Of a DNA stretch of 9,880 bases, positions 1-6,935 are shown one piece after another; the first letter of the stretch is position 1; every line of letters begins with the position of its first letter. The position numbers and the translations under genes are program-made. The stretch comes from Marinilabilia sp. UBA5340 (GTDB lineage: Bacteria; Bacteroidota; Bacteroidia; Bacteroidales; Marinilabiliaceae), in NCBI GenBank assembly GCA_002411085.1, contig DHQK01000150.1, positions 1-9,880 of the forward strand, written 5' to 3'. The notes under the pieces are model-generated. The model was given only the letters and a program-made list of their open reading frames with translations, ran no database searches and was not told the origin of the DNA.

Positions 1-12
1 TCCAAAAATTGC

Positions 13-2439
13 ATGAAGTTTTCACTTTTTATCCTGACAATTCTGCTCACCACAACTTCTATAAAGGGCCAGGAAGCCAAAGAGGTTGTGGCCTTGCCAA
101 TAGATAAGCCACTGACCATCGATGCGTTACTGGATGAAGCATTCTATCAGCAGGTCTCTCCCGCTACAGATTTTCTGCAACTGGCGCCCCATAACGGAGA
201 ACCATCATTTCAACCATCAGAAGTCTGGTTCTTTTATGATCAAACAGCCATTTATGTAGGTGCCATGCTGTATGACACACAACCGGACAGCATATTCAAC
301 TTTTTATCGGAAAGAGACAGAATCGGGATATCTGATTACTTTGGTGTCTATTTCGACCCATACAATAAAGGACAATTGGCCTATGGCTTCTTTATCACCC
401 CTGCTGGAGTGCAAACAGATATAAAAGCCATCAAAAAAGAAAATGACATTGAAGATAGCAGCTGGGATGCCGTATGGGAGAGTCAAACCCGCATCACCAA
501 AGAAGGTTGGATTGTGGAGATGCGGATTCCTTATTCTGCTCTACGGTTTCCAAAAAAACAGGAGCATGCATGGGGACTCAACATGTTTCGCAACATTCGG
601 CGATACAACAGCAATAACTCCTGGAGCCTCATAGACCGCAATATGGCCGGATTCATCCATCAGCAGGGAGCGCTTAAGGGGATCGAAGGCATTGAACCTC
701 CGGTCCGACTCTCTTTCTCACCTTACGCTGCCGCCTATCTGGAATACAAGGACAGTACCAGTCATTCCGAATTCATTTACAAAGCAGGTCTGGACTTGAA
801 ATACGGCATCAACGAAAGTTACACGCTCGACATGATGGTCATACCGGACTTCGGTCAGATCCAGTCAGATGACAAGCAGCTGAACCTTTCCCCCTACGAG
901 ACCTATTACGACGAAAAGCGCCAATTCTTCAATGAGGGTATAGAGCTCTTTCAGCGGGCAGATATTTTCTATTCACGGCGAATTGGAAGCAGTCCTAAAT
1001 TTGCTGACAAAGCCGATGACGCGCTTCAGGAAAACGAAACCATCGTTGATCGTCCCTCAGAAACACAACTGGCCAATGCCACAAAAGTATCGGGAAGAAA
1101 CGACAATGGATTAGCCATAGGCGTATTAAATGCCATGTCGCTAAAATCGTATGCCACACTGAAAGACACCATAACAGGTAAAACTCGGGATATTCTGATA
1201 CAACCTTTCACCAATTACAACATAACCACCTTTGATCAATCATTAAAAAACAATTCTTATCTCAGCTTCATCAACACCAACGTTTCCATGATCAATCATT
1301 CTTTCATGGCAAATGTTACAGCTACTGATTTTCAATTCAGAAATAAAAAGAAAACCTATGCCATTACAGGCCGGGGAGGCATTAGCCATCGCAAGAATAA
1401 TGATAGTGAAACGGGATTCCTGGGAGAACTATCCGTTTCCAAAAACAGTGGTCAACTGCATTTTGGAGCCACACAACGCTTCATCTCAGATGATTTTAAC
1501 CCCAACGACCTGGGCTACTTGCGACGAAACAATGAAATGTTTTCCGAACTGTGGCTCAACTATCGGATAGTAGAGCCTTTTTGGATTTTCCGGGAGTGGC
1601 ACTACAACATGTGGTATGACCTGAACAGGGTGGTGGAACCCTTCGAAAGAGTAGGCGAAGAACTGGGTTTTTACTCCTATTTCTTATTCAAAAACAACTA
1701 TGGACTGGAATTAAATGGTGGTCATTTTTCCGAAAATTATGACTACTACGAAGCCCGGATAAAAAACAGGTTTCTCTATCTTCCGGGGGGCGGATGGGTC
1801 AACATCGGCATGTTTTCCGACAGCCGAAAGTCTTTTCAGGGTTACGCTTACTTTCAACATGGCTTCCGGCCGGGTTTTGATGAGACAGAACAAATCTATT
1901 CTTCCGGATTTGACTGGAGAATCGGGCAGCATTTGCAATTCAGCTATGACATGGATTACACCAAAAGAAAAAACAATTATGGTTATGTGGATTGCAATGA
2001 GATGGAAGACAGCATTTACGTTGCCCGGCGAAATGTAAGGCTGTTTGAAAACCAGATCGAAATGGCTCTGGCCTTCAACAATGCCCTGAGTATGCGATTG
2101 CGGGGACGCCACTACTGGTCGTCCGTAAACAATCAGGAATACTATCTGCTTTCGGAGAATGGCTCACTGGCCTCTTATGATGAATACTCCGAGAACCACA
2201 ACAACAATTTTAACGCATTGAATATTGACCTGATTTTCAGATGGATTTTTGCTCCGGGCTCTGAAGTTTCTCTGGGATGGAAGAATGCCATTCTTGAATC
2301 GGAAGATAATGCAACAAACTCCTATTGGAACAACTTCATGGACATCTGGAGTGTCTCTCAGACCAATACATTCTCCATCAAGTGCCTCTATTACATCGAT
2401 TACAACAGGCTGCGAAAAAGAAGAAACACTTCCTCCTGA
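13..2439 (+). CDS. Secreted CBM9-like / DUF5916 domain protein, probable outer-membrane beta-barrel
   Basis: The 808-residue product opens with a signal peptide (KFSLFILTILLTTTSIKG, cleavage probably near Gly19-Gln20), so export through Sec is expected. Residues about 25-230 fit the carbohydrate-binding family 9-like fold that precedes DUF5916: IDALLDEAFYQQ, then VWFFYDQTAIYVGAML, a DYFGVYFDPYNKGQLAYGFFITPAGVQ block reaching residue 134, and EGWIVEMRIPYSALRF at 165-179. The DUF5916 hallmark follows at 279-325, with DFGQIQSD, NLSPYETYYDEKRQFFNEG and a SRRIG ending. The rest, to a final aromatic segment near SIKCLYYIDYNRL, has the alternating aromatic/polar pattern of transmembrane beta-strands. 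No function is established for most family members; a role in outer-membrane uptake or binding of an unknown ligand is inference. The ATG is chosen because it starts the signal peptide; only 12 upstream bases are visible, so its promoter is off-window. It converges on the GNAT gene with a 53-bp gap. Confidence 0.88.
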   Translation: MKFSLFILTILLTTTSIKGQEAKEVVALPIDKPLTIDALLDEAFYQQVSPATDFLQLAPHNGEPSFQPSEVWFFYDQTAIYVGAMLYDTQPDSIFNFLSERDRIGISDYFGVYFDPYNKGQLAYGFFITPAGVQTDIKAIKKENDIEDSSWDAVWESQTRITKEGWIVEMRIPYSALRFPKKQEHAWGLNMFRNIRRYNSNNSWSLIDRNMAGFIHQQGALKGIEGIEPPVRLSFSPYAAAYLEYKDSTSHSEFIYKAGLDLKYGINESYTLDMMVIPDFGQIQSDDKQLNLSPYETYYDEKRQFFNEGIELFQRADIFYSRRIGSSPKFADKADDALQENETIVDRPSETQLANATKVSGRNDNGLAIGVLNAMSLKSYATLKDTITGKTRDILIQPFTNYNITTFDQSLKNNSYLSFINTNVSMINHSFMANVTATDFQFRNKKKTYAITGRGGISHRKNNDSETGFLGELSVSKNSGQLHFGATQRFISDDFNPNDLGYLRRNNEMFSELWLNYRIVEPFWIFREWHYNMWYDLNRVVEPFERVGEELGFYSYFLFKNNYGLELNGGHFSENYDYYEARIKNRFLYLPGGGWVNIGMFSDSRKSFQGYAYFQHGFRPGFDETEQIYSSGFDWRIGQHLQFSYDMDYTKRKNNYGYVDCNEMEDSIYVARRNVRLFENQIEMALAFNNALSMRLRGRHYWSSVNNQEYYLLSENGSLASYDEYSENHNNNFNALNIDLIFRWIFAPGSEVSLGWKNAILESEDNATNSYWNNFMDIWSVSQTNTFSIKCLYYIDYNRLRKRRNTSS

Positions 2440-2464
2440 AAGACCAAAAGTTATCCAGGAAGAA
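2430..2464. terminator. Possible terminator hairpin between convergent genes
   Basis: An imperfect stem pairs TTCCTCCTG (2430-2438) with CAGGAAGAA (2456-2464): eight pairs, one C-A mismatch and a 17-base loop. Read on the minus strand the stem is followed by a pyrimidine-rich stretch (GTGTTTCTTCTTTTTC), so it could end the minus-strand operon. On the plus strand no clear T tract follows. It overlaps the last codons of the DUF5916 gene. Weak evidence; the large loop lowers confidence. Confidence 0.3.
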
Positions 2465-2492
2465 ATTTCCGTACAGGCAGGTAAGGTTAACA

Positions 2493-3056
2493 TTATTCTC
2501 TAGCATGCTTAGAGAGCCTTCTTTGTTCCCACTCTCTTTTAAGAATTGCATAAACCAAATCATCCACCCATTTCCCATTTAAGTACAAACTCTCCATAAA
2601 ATGAGCCTCTTTGCGAAAACCTAAACATTCCACTAGCCTTATGGAGCTGTTGTTTTGGGGATCAATAGACGTAATTACCCGGTGTTTCTTCAGATCAAAA
2701 AACAGGAAATCCATTACTCTTTCAACAGCTTCGGTAGCATATCCCCTATTATGAAAATGTTTATTTAACGTACATCCGATTTCCACCTGACGGTTCTCCT
2801 CATCCAGAAAATGAATCCCGATATCCCCAATTATCTGGTCTATATCTTTATCAATCAACACAAACTGAAACCATGTTTCGGGAACATTTAATTGCCGCGA
2901 AGTCCGTTTAATAAAATTCTCTACATCCTGAATGTTCTGTGGAATCCAACTCTGATATTTATTTATTTCCTGATCGGAGCGGTATTCAAAAACAGCCTCC
3001 TTGTCCGTTAAAGAAACTGGTCGGATAATTAATCGTTTTGTTTCAAGTTCCACCAT
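2493..3056 (-). CDS. GNAT family N-acetyltransferase (RimJ/RimL-like)
   Basis: This 187-residue protein has the full GNAT layout. It opens with ETKRLIIRPVSLTDKEAVFEYRSD, typical of the Acetyltransf_3 (RimJ/RimL) branch. Next come the IIGDIGIHF and VEIGCTLNKHFHNRGYATEAVERV segments (about 75-114), in which H102-N-R-G-Y-A107 is the acetyl-CoA pyrophosphate-binding loop. IDPQNNSSIRLVECLGFRKE (131-150) is the conserved Asn/Ser-rich C-terminal half of the fold. It should move an acetyl group from acetyl-CoA to an amine in the cytoplasm. Substrates in this branch range from ribosomal protein N-termini to small molecules, and the sequence does not say which. The start codon overlaps the stop of the metallo-beta-lactamase upstream (TAATG), so it is the last gene of a transcription unit and probably translationally coupled. 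An antibiotic-modifying role is possible but not shown. Confidence 0.9.
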   Translation of the reverse strand: MVELETKRLIIRPVSLTDKEAVFEYRSDQEINKYQSWIPQNIQDVENFIKRTSRQLNVPETWFQFVLIDKDIDQIIGDIGIHFLDEENRQVEIGCTLNKHFHNRGYATEAVERVMDFLFFDLKKHRVITSIDPQNNSSIRLVECLGFRKEAHFMESLYLNGKWVDDLVYAILKREWEQRRLSKHARE

Positions 3057-3832
3057 TATTCCCCATTCAAAAGGTTTGTCCCGCTATTATGTCTTTGTAC
3101 CAAATTAATTGTATGAGTCAACAACTCTTTATTTCCCCAACGTCCATGCCCGGGAATCACAATCTCTGCTTCAGGATATGCTTTCAGCACCTCATCCACA
3201 GTCTGATCCCATTTGTCCACCACTGCATCAGCCAAATTCCCAAGACCACGAGATTCCATTGATTTTACAAGGCATCCTCCAAAAAGAATCCTTTCTTCAG
3301 GAAGCCAGACCGTAATATTGTCAAAAGAGTGGCCTGCTCCAAAATAACGGCAAATGATGGGCTCTCCATTAAAATCAATTGTCAGGGAATCAGAAAAAGA
3401 CATTGAAGGAACGGGTAAATGCAACTCTCTACACTTTTCAATCGTCATGCAGTTGCCCATTGACTCTATCCCCAGGTTTTGCAAGTATCCGAGGCCTCCG
3501 AGGCAATCGTTGTGAAAATGGCCAACAATAACCCTGCAAATATCCACCGACATAGAATCCTTTAAATACGTTACCAGTCTTTCAGTTTTTTCATCGTCCA
3601 TCGGAGTATCTACCATCAAAGCTTCTCCATGCCTGACAACCAGCATGCCATTGGAAGGGAAACGACCATATTCATCCGATTGATGCCAGCTAACATGAAC
3701 ATAAACAGAGTCGTGCAGATGTATGAGTTGAATATCATTGTCCACTACAATGGACTTCGCTTGCCGGGCATTTAGTTGATAAATCCCCAACAACCCGATG
3801 AGTAAAACAAATATGCTCTTCTTTCTTTTCAT
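3056..3832 (-). CDS. Subclass B1 metallo-beta-lactamase, exported
   Basis: The product is 258 residues, close to the usual B1 length. A cleavable signal peptide (MKRKKSIFVLLIGLLGIYQLNA) lacks a lipobox Cys, so a periplasmic soluble enzyme is expected. All six B1 zinc ligands are visible. H105-F-H107-N-D109 supplies two His of site 1 and the Asp of site 2, and is followed by Cys110 as in CcrA. H168 lies in GAGHSFDNITVWLP, C187 in FGGCLVKS, and H229 in IPGHG. K190 and N199 (GNLADA) match the B1 substrate-carboxylate-binding Lys and Asn. PSNGMLVV and VDTPMDDEKT match the core strands. Known B1 enzymes hydrolyse penicillins, cephalosporins and carbapenems; activity here is inferred from intact residues, since divergent chromosomal relatives can be weak. 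It lies 31 bp after the GH65 gene and overlaps the GNAT start, so it is probably co-transcribed with both. No regulator of the AmpR or BlaI type is visible. Confidence 0.9.
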   Translation of the reverse strand: MKRKKSIFVLLIGLLGIYQLNARQAKSIVVDNDIQLIHLHDSVYVHVSWHQSDEYGRFPSNGMLVVRHGEALMVDTPMDDEKTERLVTYLKDSMSVDICRVIVGHFHNDCLGGLGYLQNLGIESMGNCMTIEKCRELHLPVPSMSFSDSLTIDFNGEPIICRYFGAGHSFDNITVWLPEERILFGGCLVKSMESRGLGNLADAVVDKWDQTVDEVLKAYPEAEIVIPGHGRWGNKELLTHTINLVQRHNSGTNLLNGE

Positions 3833-3863
3833 TTTTTGAGATTATCACATAAACGTAACATTC

Positions 3864-6263
3864 TTATAACAAAAACTCCTTGCAATCCCCCTCTCCCAGC
3901 TCATAAACCTTATCAATGAAGCCAATCTGAATCTGAGGGGAGCGGCCCGATTCAAAAGAGACTTCCACCCGGTGTTGGGTAAAGTGCAGCCAGATCCAGT
4001 GCCCCCGGTAACGAATACGCATGTTGAAACCCTTGATTTCTTTAGGTAAACGGGGATTCAACCACAATATTCCATCTCTGATCTCTAATCCTGTATAACA
4101 ACGCTGGATCATATCCACAGTGCCGGCCATGGCTCCCAAATGAATTCCTTCAGCGGTAGTGCCCCCCTGAATGTCCTCAAAGTCACTCTTCAAAGACTCT
4201 TTAAATACCTGATAGGACTCTTCTCTGTCAGAACGCGAGAATACCCAGGAAAAGACCAAACGGCTGAGCGTGGATCCATGAGAACTTCGATCAATATAGT
4301 ATTTTACTGTTTCGGGAATTGAGCTACGTTTAAACTGATACCCCATACGGCGAAAAAGCGCTTCCAGTTCATCGGAAGAAAGGAGATAAAAAAGCATTAA
4401 GACATCTGCCTGCTTACTCACTTTGTAACGATTGGGAGAGTCTCCTTCTGCCTTCAGGATACGATCCAGTCGCTGAATGTCCCCATACTTTTTACGGTAG
4501 GCCTCAAAATCCAAATCTTTCAAGTCCTCATATCCTTCAAACTGACTAATGATGCCACTCTTCATAAAAGGCACATACATTTTGCGACTAATCATTTCCC
4601 ACCGATCTATCTCGTCCTCTCCAATATTAAGATCGGTAAACAATTCCTGACGGCGTGTATCAGAAAGCAGACCCACAAAATCAAGTGCTGTACGCAATAC
4701 CCAAACAGCCATCACATTGGTATAGGCATTATTCTTGAGCCCCGGTTGGTCAGAATCGGGATAACGGGTATGAAACTCATCCGGCCCCACAACTCCATGA
4801 ATCTCATATTTTCCGCGTTCTTCATTATAGGTGGCAATACTCGACCAGAACCGGGCAATCTCGAACATCATCTCGGCCCCATAAGCCATGAGAAACTCTA
4901 TATCCCGAGTGGCTTCGAAATATTGATATATATTGAAAGCAATAGCTACTCCGACATGTCGCTGAAGATAAGTATTGTCCGGATCCCATTTCCCTGATTT
5001 GGGATTCAGATGCACCACCTGGCTCTCCTCACGGCCATTACTTCCGCTCTGCCATGGAAACATGGCACCCTTGAATCCACCCTCTTTGGCAGCCCGGCGG
5101 GCAGCCGGCAACCGATGATAGCGATACATCAGCAGTGAACGGGCAAGTTCGGGTAATTGAAAATTCAAAAAAGGAAAAACAAAAAGTTCGTCCCAAAAAA
5201 TATGTCCACGATAAGCTTCGCCATGCCATCCGCGTGCAGGCACTCCAACATCCAGACCAATAGTATTGATAGAAGCAGTCTGCAAAATATGAAAGATGTG
5301 TAAACGCAAAATCAGCTGGGTGTTGTCCCCATCTTTGATGTCAATATCACAACGGTACCACAATTCTTCCCAGGCATGCTCATGAGCTTTGAGCAAGTCA
5401 ACAAATCTTCCGGCATTCAGCAAAACATCCCGGGCCTCAAGCACAGGCTCCGTTATGGCTTTGTCGCGAGAAGAAAAAAATGTCACCAGCTTTTCAATGG
5501 TCAGCGTCTCCCTTTGTTCACACTCAAGCTCCAGTAAATGTGCCACATATCCCGGTTTCCTAAAAAACATTCTCTGGCAATCCATTTCTTCTCCGTTGCG
5601 ATAGACTTTCGTCCGGGCTCCCTGGACTACCCTGGTTTTCGATTGATTGGCTTGTACCCTCAGGTAAATAGCATCTTTTCCAAACTCTCCAATTTCCAGA
5701 GGCTGCAAATGAGATGAAGTAAGATCACCGTATCTTTCCACTCCACCGTTAATCACTGTTCCATCAAGGGCTGAACGAATTTGTATTTTACCTGACCAGT
5801 TTTCCGGAGTAAAAGTCCACTCCAGACCTGCAAAATGCGGATTTTTCATTCCTACAAACCGACGCGAAACCAGTGTGGACTCCTTTCCATCTTCTTCCCG
5901 GAATTTCATTCTACGGGTCATGACGCCATGATATAAATCCAGTTCCTGCCGATAAGACAACATTTCCACCTGGTCAATATGAAACCACTCCCCTTCTTCA
6001 TGCCTGAAGGTAAGAGGCAACCAATTGGGCCAGTTAACCAGGTCTTCGTTTTCCACTATTCTCCCTGATACTTCAGAACGAGCTCTGTTATATCCACCAG
6101 CGAGATAAGTTCCGGGATAATGATTTTCTCCCGCATCACATTCTTCAGCAGCTGCGCGGGTCACAAAATATCCGTTCCCAAGAGCAAAAAGGGCTTCACG
6201 CAATGGCTCGTGCTCAGGAATATAATCTTCATAAATAATTTTCCACAGCTCATTTCGTTTCAT
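3864..6263 (-). CDS. Glycoside hydrolase family 65 protein (disaccharide phosphorylase-type)
   Basis: The 799-residue protein spans the complete GH65 architecture. The N-terminal beta-sandwich runs from about 1 to 290 (W7, ALFALGNGYFVTRAA at 25-39, YPGTYLAGGYNR at 49-60). After a linker comes the (alpha/alpha)6 barrel from about 310 to 725, then a small C-terminal beta domain (GILWLNPRLPKEIKGFNMRIRYRG). In the barrel, RGHIFWDELFVFPF (352-365) lines the sugar site and GVVGPDEFH (490-498) places the general acid at Glu496. KNNAYTNVMAVW (510-521) and KQADVLML (617-624) are conserved. SSHGSTLS (660-667) corresponds to the phosphate-binding loop of maltose, kojibiose and trehalose phosphorylases, so phosphorolysis of an alpha-glucoside to beta-glucose 1-phosphate is the likeliest reaction. 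Family members also include hydrolases, and the substrate is not readable. FWDEL in place of the more familiar FWDTE puts it outside the best-studied groups. No signal peptide, so cytoplasmic. No beta-phosphoglucomutase gene is adjacent. First gene of the minus-strand unit. Confidence 0.9.
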   Translation of the reverse strand: MKRNELWKIIYEDYIPEHEPLREALFALGNGYFVTRAAAEECDAGENHYPGTYLAGGYNRARSEVSGRIVENEDLVNWPNWLPLTFRHEEGEWFHIDQVEMLSYRQELDLYHGVMTRRMKFREEDGKESTLVSRRFVGMKNPHFAGLEWTFTPENWSGKIQIRSALDGTVINGGVERYGDLTSSHLQPLEIGEFGKDAIYLRVQANQSKTRVVQGARTKVYRNGEEMDCQRMFFRKPGYVAHLLELECEQRETLTIEKLVTFFSSRDKAITEPVLEARDVLLNAGRFVDLLKAHEHAWEELWYRCDIDIKDGDNTQLILRLHIFHILQTASINTIGLDVGVPARGWHGEAYRGHIFWDELFVFPFLNFQLPELARSLLMYRYHRLPAARRAAKEGGFKGAMFPWQSGSNGREESQVVHLNPKSGKWDPDNTYLQRHVGVAIAFNIYQYFEATRDIEFLMAYGAEMMFEIARFWSSIATYNEERGKYEIHGVVGPDEFHTRYPDSDQPGLKNNAYTNVMAVWVLRTALDFVGLLSDTRRQELFTDLNIGEDEIDRWEMISRKMYVPFMKSGIISQFEGYEDLKDLDFEAYRKKYGDIQRLDRILKAEGDSPNRYKVSKQADVLMLFYLLSSDELEALFRRMGYQFKRSSIPETVKYYIDRSSHGSTLSRLVFSWVFSRSDREESYQVFKESLKSDFEDIQGGTTAEGIHLGAMAGTVDMIQRCYTGLEIRDGILWLNPRLPKEIKGFNMRIRYRGHWIWLHFTQHRVEVSFESGRSPQIQIGFIDKVYELGEGDCKEFLL

Positions 6264-6403
6264 AATACAAAGATTTATTTTGAAGAAGAAAGCTTACTCT
6301 CCTTGTCGTTGTTCGAAACCCGGAAAACCCATGTGTCAGACAGTTGTCCCTTTTTCTTTAGAGCAAGACTTCAGGCACACCTGCCAATGATCTGAAGTAT
6401 GTT

Positions 6404-6428
6404 GAGTGAATCCGATAAAGATTCATTC
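6404..6428. repeat. Inverted repeat in divergent intergenic region
   Basis: GAGTGAATC (6404-6412) and GATTCATTC (6420-6428) form a 9-bp stem with one G-T pair and a 7-base loop. There is no T tract on either side, so it does not look like a terminator. It lies between the divergent GH65 and DUF493 genes and could be an operator or an mRNA structure in the GH65 leader. The rest of 6264-6538 holds no gene that I can support. Confidence 0.35.
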
Positions 6429-6512
6429 TATAGTGCAAGGATAACCAGGATAAATCTTTAGGATTGAATCGATTTTTCTTAAAAATAGCAAAAATAATCA
6501 GAAAGCCAATGG

Positions 6513-6520
6513 TATCTTTG
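6513..6520 (+). promoter_or_regulatory. Bacteroidota-type -7 promoter element for the DUF493 gene
   Basis: TATCTTTG fits the TAnnTTTG -7 consensus of Bacteroidota primary sigma factor promoters and is followed by CA, as is common. It sits 18 bases before the ATG at 6539, giving a short leader. No clear TTTG -33 element is present at the expected 19-21 base spacing, so the call rests on the -7 motif and its position. Confidence 0.5.
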
Positions 6521-6538
6521 CAGGCAAAGTGAGTGATT

Positions 6539-6811
6539 ATGGCAATGAAGGATTACAGAAATTTACGGCGAATTTTGGGTGAAGAAGAACAGTGGCCCCA
6601 ATTATACATGTTTAAATTTATTGTACCCAACCAGCATGGGAAAGTCGACAAAGTTGTTGCTCTGCTCCCACAAAACGGGGATGTCTCTTATAACCACACT
6701 AAAAATCTGAGACATGTTTCGGTAACCTGTAAAGCTGTTATGCATTCACCCGATGATATTATCTCCGTTACACAGAATGTGACTGCAATAGAGGGAGTGA
6801 TGGCATTATAA
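6539..6811 (+). CDS. DUF493 family small protein (YbeD-like)
   Basis: A 90-residue protein whose body matches the Bacteroidota form of DUF493. MFKFIVPNQHGKVDKVVALLP is the first strand and helix, LRHVSVTCKAVMHSPDDIISVTQNVTAIEGVMAL is the second half, and it ends on the family's usual 'I-x-GV-x-x-L' segment. The family adopts a small ferredoxin-like/ACT-like fold; its role is not settled, although E. coli YbeD has been linked to lipoylation and regulation by gene neighbourhood. Three starts are possible: GTG 6533, ATG 6539 and ATG 6545. The two ATGs are preferred over GTG and are almost equivalent in product. It has its own -7 element and is divergent from GH65, so it is probably expressed alone. 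An insertion sequence begins five bases after its stop codon, leaving the coding sequence intact but perhaps removing a native terminator. Confidence 0.85.
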   Translation: MAMKDYRNLRRILGEEEQWPQLYMFKFIVPNQHGKVDKVVALLPQNGDVSYNHTKNLRHVSVTCKAVMHSPDDIISVTQNVTAIEGVMAL

Positions 6812-6816
6812 CCTTA

Positions 6817-6833
6817 CAATAGTCCGTTAAACT
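6817..6833 (+). repeat. Left terminal inverted repeat of the insertion sequence
   Basis: CAATAGTCCGTTAAACT matches the reverse complement of 8151-8167 at 16 of 17 positions. The single difference is C at 6824 against T in the complement of 8160. Homology stops inward of 6833. Confidence 0.85.
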
Positions 6834-6935
6834 ATGGTATAAAACATTGATTTTCAGCAAAATAAGTAGTTAAAATACTTGGTTGATACCCTGATAATCA
6901 GTAACTTAATAGATTCTCCAATCTATGAAATAGTT

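Noticed and set aside
1711..2112. 133-codon open frame on the minus strand
   Set aside because: It lies fully inside the DUF5916 gene, which has clear domain signatures, and its translation shows no recognisable family; it is a shadow frame.
2497..2515. Small hairpin TCTCTA / TAGAGA with a GCATGCT loop as terminator of the GNAT gene
   Set aside because: It lies inside the last GNAT codons, has only six pairs and is not followed by a T tract on either strand; the 2430-2464 stem is a slightly better candidate.
6372..6383. CAGG-caca-CCTG mini-hairpin as a regulatory site
   Set aside because: Only four pairs; expected by chance in this length of sequence.
6879..6935. TTG at 6879 as the transposase start
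   Set aside because: The extra 19 residues do not resemble the family N-terminus, whereas the ATG at 6936 sits directly before the conserved KPYKELIYSVLE segment.
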